A stretch of 64,000 nt of DNA from positions 1-64,000 of the forward strand of contig JBEGIR010000050.1 of NCBI GenBank assembly GCA_040224245.1. Direction: 5' to 3'. The DNA comes from Puniceicoccaceae bacterium (GTDB taxonomy: Bacteria > Verrucomicrobiota > Verrucomicrobiia > Opitutales > JAFGAQ01). Under the pieces are notes generated by a model. It did no database searches and was not told the origin of the DNA. It saw only the letters and a list, made by a program, of their open reading frames with translations. The translations under genes were made by a program, and so were the position numbers. Shown here one piece after another: positions 35,168-42,865 of this stretch. Within the stretch, counting starts at the first letter, position 1; each line of letters starts with the position of its first letter.

Positions 35168-35911
35168 ATGGGGGAACCAACATCTGAATCAAGCGGTATT
35201 AAATTCAAGCGCGTCATCATCAAATTGAGTGGTGAAGTCCTCAAAAATGAGGCGACGGGAGATCCGATCAGCGCTTCGACTCTCAATTCGATTTGTGAGG
35301 AGATCAAAGAGATCTACGAAATGGGGGTTCAAATCGGACTGGTGATCGGTGGAGGCAATATTTTTCGCGGAATTCAAGGCATCAAAGGGGCCGGGATTGA
35401 CCGTGCTACCGGGGATTACATGGGCATGATGGCCACCGTGATCAACTCCATGGCATTGATGGGGACCTTTGAAAGCCTGGGTGTGCCGGTGCGTGTCCTG
35501 ACCGCAGTGCGGATCGACAAAATTGCAGAACCTTACATCCTGAGGCGTGCGATTCGCCATTTGGAAAAGAAGCGTTTGGTGATTCTCGCTGCCGGTACGG
35601 GCAATCCTTACTTTTCGACGGATACGGCCGCTGCACTGCGTGGAAGCGAAATCGGGGCGGATGTCATCATCAAGGCAACCAAGGTGGATGGCGTCTATGA
35701 CAAAGATCCGATGAAATCTCCCGATGCAAAAAAATACCGTGAAATTTCCTACTATGAAGTCTTGCGTCAACGCCTCAAGGTGATGGACAGCAACGCATTC
35801 TCTCTGTGCATGGATAACAAAATCCCCATCCTCGTGCTGAGCATGAAGGAGAAGGGCAACATCCGTCGCGCGATCATGGGCGAACCCATTGGCACGATCG
35901 TGCATTCTTAA
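35168..35911 (+). CDS. pyrH: Uridylate kinase (UMP kinase)
   Basis: Phosphorylates UMP to UDP in pyrimidine nucleotide synthesis; the bacterial hexameric enzyme of the amino-acid-kinase fold. Visible segments: [13 protein letters not shown] (ATP site), [53 protein letters not shown] and [19 protein letters not shown]. The ATG at 35168 is used; an in-frame TTG four codons earlier is less likely. It is followed after 42 bases by frr, the standard pyrH-frr pair, but rpsB and tsf, which often precede it, are not here. Confidence 0.96.
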   Translation: MGEPTSESSGIKFKRVIIKLSGEVLKNEATGDPISASTLNSICEEIKEIYEMGVQIGLVIGGGNIFRGIQGIKGAGIDRATGDYMGMMATVINSMALMGTFESLGVPVRVLTAVRIDKIAEPYILRRAIRHLEKKRLVILAAGTGNPYFSTDTAAALRGSEIGADVIIKATKVDGVYDKDPMKSPDAKKYREISYYEVLRQRLKVMDSNAFSLCMDNKIPILVLSMKEKGNIRRAIMGEPIGTIVHS

Positions 35912-35953
35912 CGATGGTCATTAACGCTCGAAATTATCAAACCCGAAAAACTT

Positions 35954-36514
35954 ATGAATCCAGACGACGTCATCAAAACCCTCAAATCCGACATGAAAAA
36001 AGCGGTGGAACACACTGCCAGTGAGTTTTCGACCCTGCACACTGGAAAGGCGAGTCCCTCAATGGTGGATTCGTTGCAGGCAGAGGTTTATGGTTCGCAG
36101 ATGCGAATTAAGGATATTGCCGCTATCACGACGCCTGATGCGCGCATGATCGTGATCCAGCCCTGGGACAAGACGGCACTCAAACCGATTGAACAGGCAA
36201 TTTTGACTGCCAACATTGGATTCAATCCGTCCATTGATGGTGAAAAGGTGCGTGTACCGATTCCGGAGTTGAGCCGTGAGCGCCGCGAAAACCTGATCAA
36301 GGTGGCTCACAAGATGGCAGAGGACGGACGCATCGGCATCCGGGCTGCACGCCACACGGCTATGGACGCGCTGAAGACCGCTGGCAAGAGCGGTGATATC
36401 TCGGAAGATGATCAGAAGCGCTATGAAAAAGAGGTGCAGAAGATCACGGATGAAAAAAATCAGGAGATCGCAAAGATTCTTGAAAACAAGGAGAAAGAGC
36501 TGCTGCAGGTCTGA
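35954..36514 (+). CDS. frr: Ribosome recycling factor
   Basis: Releases ribosomes from mRNA after termination together with EF-G. The 186-residue protein has the family core GKASPSMVDSLQAEVYGSQM, ITTPDARMIVIQPWDK, VRVPIPELSRERRENLIKVA and the C-terminal QKITDEKNQEIAKILENKEK helix. It follows pyrH by 42 bases and is closed by a hairpin terminator in front of proB. Confidence 0.97.
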   Translation: MNPDDVIKTLKSDMKKAVEHTASEFSTLHTGKASPSMVDSLQAEVYGSQMRIKDIAAITTPDARMIVIQPWDKTALKPIEQAILTANIGFNPSIDGEKVRVPIPELSRERRENLIKVAHKMAEDGRIGIRAARHTAMDALKTAGKSGDISEDDQKRYEKEVQKITDEKNQEIAKILENKEKELLQV

Positions 36515-36542
36515 AGTCATTCCCCTTTCCGGCATGAGAGTG

Positions 36543-36572
36543 GCCAGCTCATTCCGGGCTGGCTTTCTTGTT
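36543..36572 (+). terminator. Rho-independent terminator after frr
   Basis: Stem GCCAGC (36543-36548) pairs with GCTGGC (36558-36563) around a nine-base loop, followed by TTTCTTGTTT. It lies 28 bases after the frr stop and before proB, so pyrH-frr would end here, perhaps with partial read-through. Confidence 0.7.
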
Positions 36573-36610
36573 TGCCCAAGCGCATTGCTTTCTAATTGAG
36601 CCTATTTTCT

Positions 36611-37744
36611 ATGGAAACACGGCATTTTCCCTCCGACTTTCATCCCAGGCGCATTGTGGTCAAACTGGGCACCGGCATCCTGACCTCTGGTATTGGCCAG
36701 CTGGATCTCGACGTCATTCGCAACATCTGTGAGCAGATTGCGGAGCTGCGTCGTCAGGGCATGACCGTGATTGTGGTCAGCTCTGGAGCGGTGGGACTGG
36801 GCATGGGGCGCCTAGGCATGCATCGACGTCCCCGTGATCTGCCAACGCTGCAGGCCTGTGCTTCGGTGGGGCAGAGTATTTTGATCGAAACCTGGCAGAA
36901 GGGCTTTGACCCCTGGTCGGTGCATGTGGGGCAGATTTTGCTCACGCGGGACGACCTCTCGATCCGCAAGCGACATGTGGCGGTTCGTGAGACGATCGAA
37001 CGCCTGTTGCGTGCCGACATTGTCCCGGTGATCAACGAGAATGACTGCATCAGCGTGGATGAATTGAAATTCGGCGACAACGATGTGCTCAGTGCGCTGG
37101 TGGCAAGCCTGACCAAGAGTGATTTGCTCATTCTACTGTCGACCATTCCCGGCTTGATGAATCTGGAAACAGGGGAAGTCGTACACACGGTGGACGCACT
37201 CAGTGATGCGGTTCGCAGCCTGGCTCAGGGAACGCAGAGTCCCACTGCAGTGGGCGGAATGATTTCAAAGCTCAACGCAGTCCAGATCGCGACCGGATCG
37301 AACTGCGGGGTCTTCATTGCCCACGGCAAGGAGCCGGGCATACTGCAGAATCTGCTGGCGGGGGCAATGAAAGGCACCTACTTCGTGCCACAGTCGACCG
37401 ACCTTCGCTCTCACAAGCGCTGGCTTGCCTATTTTCACCAGACCCATGGTTCGATTTCAGTGGATGCTGGTGCGGCGAAGGCGCTGGTAGAAGGGGGGAA
37501 GAGTCTGCTCGCTCGAGGGGTCATCCAGGTTGAGGGCAGTTTTGGCACCGGAGCCGTTGTGGACATCAAGAGTGAGCAGGGCGACGTGATTGCCCGCGGG
37601 ATCACGCAGTTTGCCTCGGCAGAGTTGGCGGAACTGCTGGGCAAATCGACCTCAGAGATCCGCAAGACCTTCCCTGACCGAAAACATACCGAAGTGATAC
37701 ACCGGGACGCGCTGGCCCTCACCGAGCGCAAACCAGTGCAGTGA
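36611..37744 (+). CDS. proB: Glutamate 5-kinase with PUA domain
   Basis: First enzyme of proline synthesis; phosphorylates glutamate to glutamyl-5-phosphate. Residues about 10-260 are the amino-acid-kinase domain (RIVVKLGTGILTSG, VVSSGAVGLGMGRLGM, PVINENDCISVDELKFGDND, GGMISKLNAVQIATGSNCGV), and residues about 285-360 are a PUA domain (DAGAAKALVEGGKSLLARGV, QGDVIARGITQFASAEL). The length of 377 residues is normal. The ATG at 36611 is preferred to an upstream TTG. proA is not adjacent. It ends 15 bases before dgt. Confidence 0.95.
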   Translation: METRHFPSDFHPRRIVVKLGTGILTSGIGQLDLDVIRNICEQIAELRRQGMTVIVVSSGAVGLGMGRLGMHRRPRDLPTLQACASVGQSILIETWQKGFDPWSVHVGQILLTRDDLSIRKRHVAVRETIERLLRADIVPVINENDCISVDELKFGDNDVLSALVASLTKSDLLILLSTIPGLMNLETGEVVHTVDALSDAVRSLAQGTQSPTAVGGMISKLNAVQIATGSNCGVFIAHGKEPGILQNLLAGAMKGTYFVPQSTDLRSHKRWLAYFHQTHGSISVDAGAAKALVEGGKSLLARGVIQVEGSFGTGAVVDIKSEQGDVIARGITQFASAELAELLGKSTSEIRKTFPDRKHTEVIHRDALALTERKPVQ

Positions 37745-37759
37745 CAGGGCTCCTCAGTA

Positions 37760-39076
37760 ATGGACAACACCTTCTATCAGGCTTTTGATACGGATCGGCG
37801 GCAGGAACCCAGCTCAAATCCGCAGTTTGACGAGATCCGCAGCGCGTTTCAGATTGATCGGGATCGCATCGTATTTTCCTATGCCTTTCGACGCCTGCAG
37901 TCGAAAACCCAGGTGTTTCAATCGGGGGAATTTGATTTCTACCGAACGCGACTGACCCACTCGATCGAGGTGGCAAAAATTGCCCGTTCCATTGCGGATT
38001 TGCTCAATCGCAGTGCACCGGAACTCAACGATGAATTTCACATCGACACGGATCTGGTGGAAGCGATCGGCATGGCGCACGATCTCGGGCATCCGCCCTT
38101 TGGACATATCGGTGAGCGAAAGCTCAACTTCCTGATGCAGGAGCACGGTGGTTTTGAAGGAAACGCGCAGACTCTGCGCATCCTCACCCGGCTGTTTTAT
38201 GCCCGTAAGGATGGAAGCAAGGGCATGAATCCCAGCCGCGCGTTGCTGGACGGGATCCTCAAATACAAGGTGCTGCAGATGGAAAAGGTTCGAGGCCGCG
38301 AGCAGGGAGGATACGAATACCCGGAGCATCATTTTTTGTACAATGAAGACAGGCCCTGGCTTGAGTTTGCACTGGGCGGACGGGAAAAGGAAGTGCGCGA
38401 ATTCTGTCGGAAGTCACACCTTTCCCTTAACGCCTTCCGCTCTATTGAATGCCAGATCATGGATTGGGCGGACGATACGGCGTATTCGATCAACGACATC
38501 ATCGATTCGATTCAGGCGGGCTACCTCAATCCGCAGCGCATCGAACGTTGGGCAGAGGTGCAGCAGCTGGATGCGGACGAGCAGGCTGCGCTCGAAGAGT
38601 TGCTCGGGGTGATCGTGAGACAGCGGCATGAATCGTTTCTCAATACACAAATTGGTAAGTTCATCCATGCGGTGCGTCTGGTGGAGACGCACAACCCGAT
38701 GCGGGATCTCAGCAATCGCTATCGCTTCGAGCTGGAAGTGGATGCGCTGCGTCAGAAAACCGCGAGGCTCTACAAGCGCATTGCAGTGGATTTGATCTTT
38801 CGCTCACCCCAGATCCATCGCATTGAGTACAAGGGAGGATTGATTCTGGAACAGTTGTTCAACGCATTGGTCGACAACTACATTCACAGTCCTGGCGCTG
38901 ACCGCCTCAATTTGATCCCGGCTCCGTTTGGAGAGCAGATTCGCAAAGCGGACGATGAGACTGAGGCGATGCGTATTCTGTGTGACAGTGTTGCGGACAT
39001 GACAGATGCACTGGCGATTCGAACTTACAAGCAGCTGTTTGATCCGGATTTTGGATCGATTCTGGATATCGTGTGA
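37760..39076 (+). CDS. dgt: Deoxyguanosinetriphosphate triphosphohydrolase (dGTPase, HD domain)
   Basis: Hydrolyses dGTP (or other dNTPs) to nucleoside and triphosphate. The HD-domain ligands are visible in RTRLTHSIEVAKIAR and AIGMAHDLGHPPFGHIGE, with the later Asp in DWADDTAYSINDIIDS. The N-terminal DRDRIVFSYAFRRLQSKTQV is a strong dGTPase signature. The length of 438 residues fits the type 1 or 2 dNTPase group. It directly follows proB and is convergent with the potassium channel gene. Confidence 0.93.
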   Translation: MDNTFYQAFDTDRRQEPSSNPQFDEIRSAFQIDRDRIVFSYAFRRLQSKTQVFQSGEFDFYRTRLTHSIEVAKIARSIADLLNRSAPELNDEFHIDTDLVEAIGMAHDLGHPPFGHIGERKLNFLMQEHGGFEGNAQTLRILTRLFYARKDGSKGMNPSRALLDGILKYKVLQMEKVRGREQGGYEYPEHHFLYNEDRPWLEFALGGREKEVREFCRKSHLSLNAFRSIECQIMDWADDTAYSINDIIDSIQAGYLNPQRIERWAEVQQLDADEQAALEELLGVIVRQRHESFLNTQIGKFIHAVRLVETHNPMRDLSNRYRFELEVDALRQKTARLYKRIAVDLIFRSPQIHRIEYKGGLILEQLFNALVDNYIHSPGADRLNLIPAPFGEQIRKADDETEAMRILCDSVADMTDALAIRTYKQLFDPDFGSILDIV

Positions 39077-39118
39077 AACACGTTGTGCAGGATCGCAAGG
39101 GTGACCCAGGCAGGAATT

Positions 39119-39847
39119 CTACGGTTCCCGACGGTGTGTTTGGGATCGATCCGGTTCTTCGTCACGCACCTCGGTGAGTGTGGCGGCGATGATGCCACTG
39201 GGAACCGCGACAATCGCAAGTCCGATGGACAGGATGAAAAAGGTGAAAATCTTGCCTCCTGTGGTGATCGGATAAACATCCCCGTATCCCACAGTGGTGA
39301 GCGTGGCGACAGCCCACCAGAACGATTCCGGAATGCTGCTAAACTTGTCGGGTTGGGCGGTGGATTCGAAAAAGTAGATTCCCACAGATGAGAGATAGAT
39401 CACAATGATGGCAGTGATCCCAAAGAGGATGAGTTCTTCCCTCGCCCGACGAAATGCTCGTCGGTAGCGCAGCAGTGCGTTGTTGTAGCGCGCGAGTTTG
39501 AGCACGCGAAAGATGCGCAGCAGGCGAAAGGCCCTAAGTCCGCGCAGGTCGATTCCCAGAGAGAGGTAAAAGGGCAGAATGGCGAGCAGATCGATGATGC
39601 CAAAAAATGTGAAGAGGTAGCGAAAGCCCAATTTGGAGAAGCCGATGCGCAGCAATAGCTCGATGGTGAAAATCGCAACACAGGCATATTCAAGCCAGTG
39701 CAGGAGCCGGTAAACCTGCGGACTCAGTCCGGGAACTGTTTCGAACGTGATGCCCAGAATGGAAACGACAATGGCGAACTGAATGAACCAATCGAAGTAT
39801 TTTCCCGAGCGGGTTTGGGATTCATCGACGAGGTTTCGAAGCTTCAT
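39119..39847 (-). CDS. Voltage-gated-type potassium channel
   Basis: Inner-membrane ion channel of 242 residues with six membrane segments. The fourth segment carries regularly spaced Arg residues (LRAFRLLRIFRVLKLARY), the mark of a voltage sensor, and the pore loop contains ATLTTVGYGDVYP, the potassium selectivity filter TVGYGD. A short polar tail follows. No cytoplasmic RCK or cyclic-nucleotide domain is present. The gene is convergent with dgt and stands alone. Confidence 0.93.
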   Translation of the reverse strand: MKLRNLVDESQTRSGKYFDWFIQFAIVVSILGITFETVPGLSPQVYRLLHWLEYACVAIFTIELLLRIGFSKLGFRYLFTFFGIIDLLAILPFYLSLGIDLRGLRAFRLLRIFRVLKLARYNNALLRYRRAFRRAREELILFGITAIIVIYLSSVGIYFFESTAQPDKFSSIPESFWWAVATLTTVGYGDVYPITTGGKIFTFFILSIGLAIVAVPSGIIAATLTEVRDEEPDRSQTHRREP

Positions 39848-39936
39848 GGTTTGCTGGAAATGTGATCCGTATGCGGGAGCGTAGCGGTGCGATCCTCTTC
39901 ATCAGGTTTGTGAAGCAACCGGGTGAATTTGCGCCC

Positions 39937-40113
39937 TCAGGATGTGCGTTTGCGCCCCATCCAGAAGGGAACGGTGGCAAACCAGACCAGTGTGCCAGCG
40001 AGCATGAGATTGGACATGGTGGGTTTTTCGATGGAACCCGCGAGGTAGAATATGGGCGGGACCACAACGAGTAGCAGGGCAAGATAAGAAAGTAGTTTGA
40101 GCAGTGTTTTCAT
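39937..40113 (-). CDS. Small two-helix membrane protein
   Basis: A 58-residue protein with two hydrophobic helices (LLKLLSYLALLLVVVPPIFY and LAGTLVWFATVPFWMG) joined by a short loop SIEKPTMSN, and a basic C-terminus (GRKRTS). The ATG at 40113 begins MKTLLKLL. It starts 22 bases after the NCS1 transporter gene on the same strand, so it is cotranscribed and may be an accessory subunit or modulator of it. I do not recognise the family with certainty. Confidence 0.62.
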   Translation of the reverse strand: MKTLLKLLSYLALLLVVVPPIFYLAGSIEKPTMSNLMLAGTLVWFATVPFWMGRKRTS

Positions 40114-40135
40114 GGTGTTTGGGTTGAGGGTGGAT

Positions 40136-41572
40136 TCAGGCAACAACGGTTGCGGCGGTGCGATGTTGGCGCTGGATCAGAGCGCTGCACACAAGGTAGA
40201 GCAGGGCGGCAACAAACCATCCCGGCAAGCTGACAAAATACAGTCCAATCACGCCCTTGAGCACGAGGGTCACGCAGATCAACAGGGTAAGGATCCAGGC
40301 AATACCGGCTGCCCAGTTGAAGGAGATGCCCGAAACTTCTGCAAAGTAAGATTGCAGACGAAATTTGCGCATCAACCAGAAATCGCAGAAAATCACGGCT
40401 CCCATGGGCATGAGCACCAAACCGTAAATGGCGACAAATCCGAGCAGTTTCATGGCAATCGCCGGAAACATGCCCGCTGTTGCTGCGATCATACCAATGG
40501 CAAACGTGACCTTGAATCGTGAGACTTTGGGCAATACTGCTTGGAAAGCGAGGCCAGCACGGTAGATGGTGGGGTTGGCGGTGGTCCAACCTGCAATGAT
40601 CACGCAAAGTAGTCCTGCGATACCGCAGGCATTGGAGGCCATGGGACCGGGCAGCACATCTGTGTGCGAGGGATTGAGGTGCAGCTGCAGGGCAAAGAGA
40701 ATGGATGCAGAGATCCAGGCAACAAAATGTCCGAGATACATGCCAGTGGCGGAGGCGAGGCCATGCCAGGATTTTTTGGCGAATCGAAAGATGGAGAGAT
40801 CCGACATGCCCACATGCATGGCCATGTTGCAGAACCAGGCGAAAAACAGCACGTGCCAGAATGTGAATTTCACCTGTCCCGGAAGCGGGTCGCCTCCTTT
40901 CCAGATCGCGGTTTGGGCAAGGTTCACCAGATCATCCCAGCTCGAAATCTGGGTTTGAGTGGCCAACATGAAATCCTTGAGTCCGATCAGTCCGAAGGCG
41001 ATGAAGACCAGGACCATCCAGGGTGCGGCCCAATTGGCAAAACGAGCGAGATACTGGTAACCGTTGGCTGCGACCCACGCAATGACTGCGCCCACGCCCA
41101 ATACCGTAATCACCCAACCCATGCTGTTGGGCGCCCAGTCGTTCAGACCCGGCATTCGGAAACCAAACCACACGCCGAAGGCGGTGGAGGAGACTGTGAC
41201 CATCGCTCCGGCGAGGAAGCAGAACATCACGCCGTTGGCCAGATTGTACAGCAGGACCAATTTGGAGCCGCAGATTTTTTCAAGTTGATAGTAGAGCGTC
41301 AGCCTGGCACGCGTGGCGATGGGAGCGGTGAGCAGAGTCCAGCTCAGCACGGCTAGCAGATTTCCCAGAAGCAGGCCCATGACCAGGTCGAATGCGCTGA
41401 CTCCAGCAGCGACAAATAGCGGACCCAGCGTCAGCTCAGTGCCAGCTGTATGTTCCCCAGCATACTGGCCGACGAAATTCTTGAATCCCAGACGGTGGGA
41501 AGAGGGCACGGGTTCGCGTTCGAATTCAGCGTGATGGGCAGGGGGCGTTTGGGAATCACTCATGGGTTGCAA
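40136..41572 (-). CDS. NCS1-family nucleobase permease (cytosine permease-like)
   Basis: Inner-membrane transporter of 478 residues with about twelve hydrophobic helices. The family pattern is seen in LTLGPLFVAAGVSAFDLVMG, TARARLTLYYQLEKICGS-like helix 3, GLNDWAPNSMGW and AGWTTANPTIYRAGLAFQAV. The NCS1 family imports cytosine, purines, allantoin or hydantoins by sodium or proton symport; the exact substrate cannot be read from the sequence. A second ATG three codons in (41563) is possible. It is followed by a tiny membrane-protein gene. Both tRNA-Gln loci flank this block. Confidence 0.88.
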   Translation of the reverse strand: MQPMSDSQTPPAHHAEFEREPVPSSHRLGFKNFVGQYAGEHTAGTELTLGPLFVAAGVSAFDLVMGLLLGNLLAVLSWTLLTAPIATRARLTLYYQLEKICGSKLVLLYNLANGVMFCFLAGAMVTVSSTAFGVWFGFRMPGLNDWAPNSMGWVITVLGVGAVIAWVAANGYQYLARFANWAAPWMVLVFIAFGLIGLKDFMLATQTQISSWDDLVNLAQTAIWKGGDPLPGQVKFTFWHVLFFAWFCNMAMHVGMSDLSIFRFAKKSWHGLASATGMYLGHFVAWISASILFALQLHLNPSHTDVLPGPMASNACGIAGLLCVIIAGWTTANPTIYRAGLAFQAVLPKVSRFKVTFAIGMIAATAGMFPAIAMKLLGFVAIYGLVLMPMGAVIFCDFWLMRKFRLQSYFAEVSGISFNWAAGIAWILTLLICVTLVLKGVIGLYFVSLPGWFVAALLYLVCSALIQRQHRTAATVVA

Positions 41573-41844
41573 CAGATCAGAATCGAAGGGTTAGGCAAAA
41601 TCGAGCTTCTGGGTAAGGCTAGGGTTCCGGGGTTTGGGGTTGAAACTCCATTTGCAGGATGCATGCAAACGGGTTTGATCCGGCAAATCAAAACTTTTGT
41701 GGAAAGTTGGAAGGGGAAAGGAGAAAGTCGAAAGTTGAAAGTCCGAGTGGAAAGTTGGAGTTGAGCGTCCCTACCTTAAGGTAGGATCTGGAGTCTGCGC
41801 GATAGAGGACTTGAAACTTCAACTTGCCACTTCAACTTCCAAAG
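41573..41844. other. Non-coding region with purine-rich repeats
   Basis: Gap between the transporter start and tRNA-Gln(CTG). No gene is seen. From 41701 to 41764 the plus strand is strongly purine-rich and repeats GAAAGTTG-like words (41701-41711, 41729-41741, 41749-41760). GCGTCCCTACC at 41765-41775 matches the tail of the REP-like element near 34860. The 77-base repeat shared with the other tRNA-Gln locus starts at 41798. Confidence 0.6.
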
Positions 41845-41874
41845 TGGCAGCCCGGTAGGGACTCGAACCCCAAC
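41798..41874. repeat. 77-bp direct repeat, copy 2 (other copy 34889-34965)
   Basis: Identical to 34889-34965. It includes the 3' part of tRNA-Gln(CTG) and 47 bases beyond its CCA, with the same GCCACTT/AAGTGGC hairpin over the CCA end. Upstream of the hairpin the two loci keep only loose similarity. Confidence 0.85.
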
Positions 41875-41918
41875 AAGCAGTGCCAGAAACTGCTGTGCTA
41901 CCATTACACCACCGGGCT
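41845..41918 (-). tRNA. tRNA-Gln (anticodon CTG)
   Basis: A 74-base cloverleaf on the minus strand. Acceptor AGCCCGG pairs perfectly with CCGGGCT; the D-arm is the same as in the other tRNA-Gln; the anticodon stem GCAGT/ACTGC closes the loop TTCTGGC with anticodon CTG, which reads CAG; the T-arm GGGGTTCGAGTCCCT and encoded CCA follow. Together with the TTG copy at 34936 both glutamine codons are served. Confidence 0.93.
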
Positions 41919-42151
41919 TTGTTCAGGTTCTGAAACGACCTAAAGGAGCATCGAAACAAATTGCATTTGGGAATTCAATCGGAATTTGCGGGAAGCCGAC
42001 TGTTTTTTCCGGGCATGCACTGTATGGGGAAAATCTGTCCGAATAGACGTTGCACTGAGCGGTTGAATGAGTTAGCGTGCGCGCGTTTTGTCTTCGTCCC
42101 CTGTTGGGGATGAGACATCTAATCCTTCTATTCGTCAACACCACCAAACCT
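41919..42151. other. Divergent gap tRNA-Gln / DUF4199 gene
   Basis: A 233-base gap that should hold the promoters of tRNA-Gln(CTG) on the minus strand and of the membrane-protein gene on the plus strand. I see no gene or clear repeat. The stretch close to the plus-strand start has no good Shine-Dalgarno sequence. Confidence 0.5.
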
Positions 42152-42688
42152 ATGAGCAATTGTTTCTTCTATGCGTTTGCAACTTCCGTTGTGAGTTTCA
42201 TCTACACCCTCATCCTCTTCTTCCTTGGATTTCACGGAGAAAAAATGGAGCAGGGTCAACTCCTCGCATGGGGTGGTCTGGTCATTTTGGCTGTAGGGCT
42301 ATTCCTTGCCGTTCGTGCTGCCAAGGCTGAGAAAGTGGAGGCTGGCGAAGGATTTTCGTATGGAAATGGATTTTCCACGGCCTTTCTGACTAGTGTCTTT
42401 GTGGCGGTATTTTCAGCGATCCTGGCATTTGTTTATGCTTCCTACATCAACCCTGAAATGGCGGACCATGCCTGGCGCATTCAGGAGCAGGCGATGATCG
42501 AACAGGGAATGTCGGATGAACAGATTGGACAGGTTGAAGGTTTTACCCGGACCATCATGAAACCTGGTCTTCAGGCCGTTTTTGGTTTTTTTGGCAGCTT
42601 GGTTACAGGCCTCATTCTCAGCCTGATCATTGCGATTTTCACCCGCAAGAAGGTCGAAGACGACCTGGGAACAAATCCGGCGGGCTGA
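42152..42688 (+). CDS. DUF4199-like membrane protein
   Basis: A 178-residue inner-membrane protein with four hydrophobic segments: FYAFATSVVSFIYTLILFFL, LLAWGGLVILAVGLFLAVRA, FLTSVFVAVFSAILAFVYAS and the final FGSLVTGLILSLIIAIFTRK. The motif FSYGNGFSTAFLTSVFVAVF and the charged stretch between segments three and four match DUF4199 proteins, common in Bacteroidota and found in related phyla. No function is known. The ATG at 42152 starts directly before the first helix. It stands alone between a tRNA and typA. Confidence 0.8.
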   Translation: MSNCFFYAFATSVVSFIYTLILFFLGFHGEKMEQGQLLAWGGLVILAVGLFLAVRAAKAEKVEAGEGFSYGNGFSTAFLTSVFVAVFSAILAFVYASYINPEMADHAWRIQEQAMIEQGMSDEQIGQVEGFTRTIMKPGLQAVFGFFGSLVTGLILSLIIAIFTRKKVEDDLGTNPAG

Positions 42689-42865
42689 TGCTCACAAGCG
42701 TCGGTTGCGAGCACAGGCTGCCCTCGTGTTTGCAATCGACTCTGCTTGCGTGAAATGGGTTTGCACTGAATTCACGCATGATCGCTTTCCTTCTGTCCTC
42801 GCAAGTTTTCGCTCGTTTTCGGATGCGAACGTGTCATGCTGCGTCGTTTTGCTCAAAGCGAAGCT

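Noticed and set aside
34772-41861. Genomic island flanked by tRNA 3'-end repeats as att sites
   Set aside because: The interval holds core genes (pyrH, frr, proB, dgt) and no integrase, and both ends carry different tRNA-Gln isoacceptors. Duplication or a small repeat is simpler.
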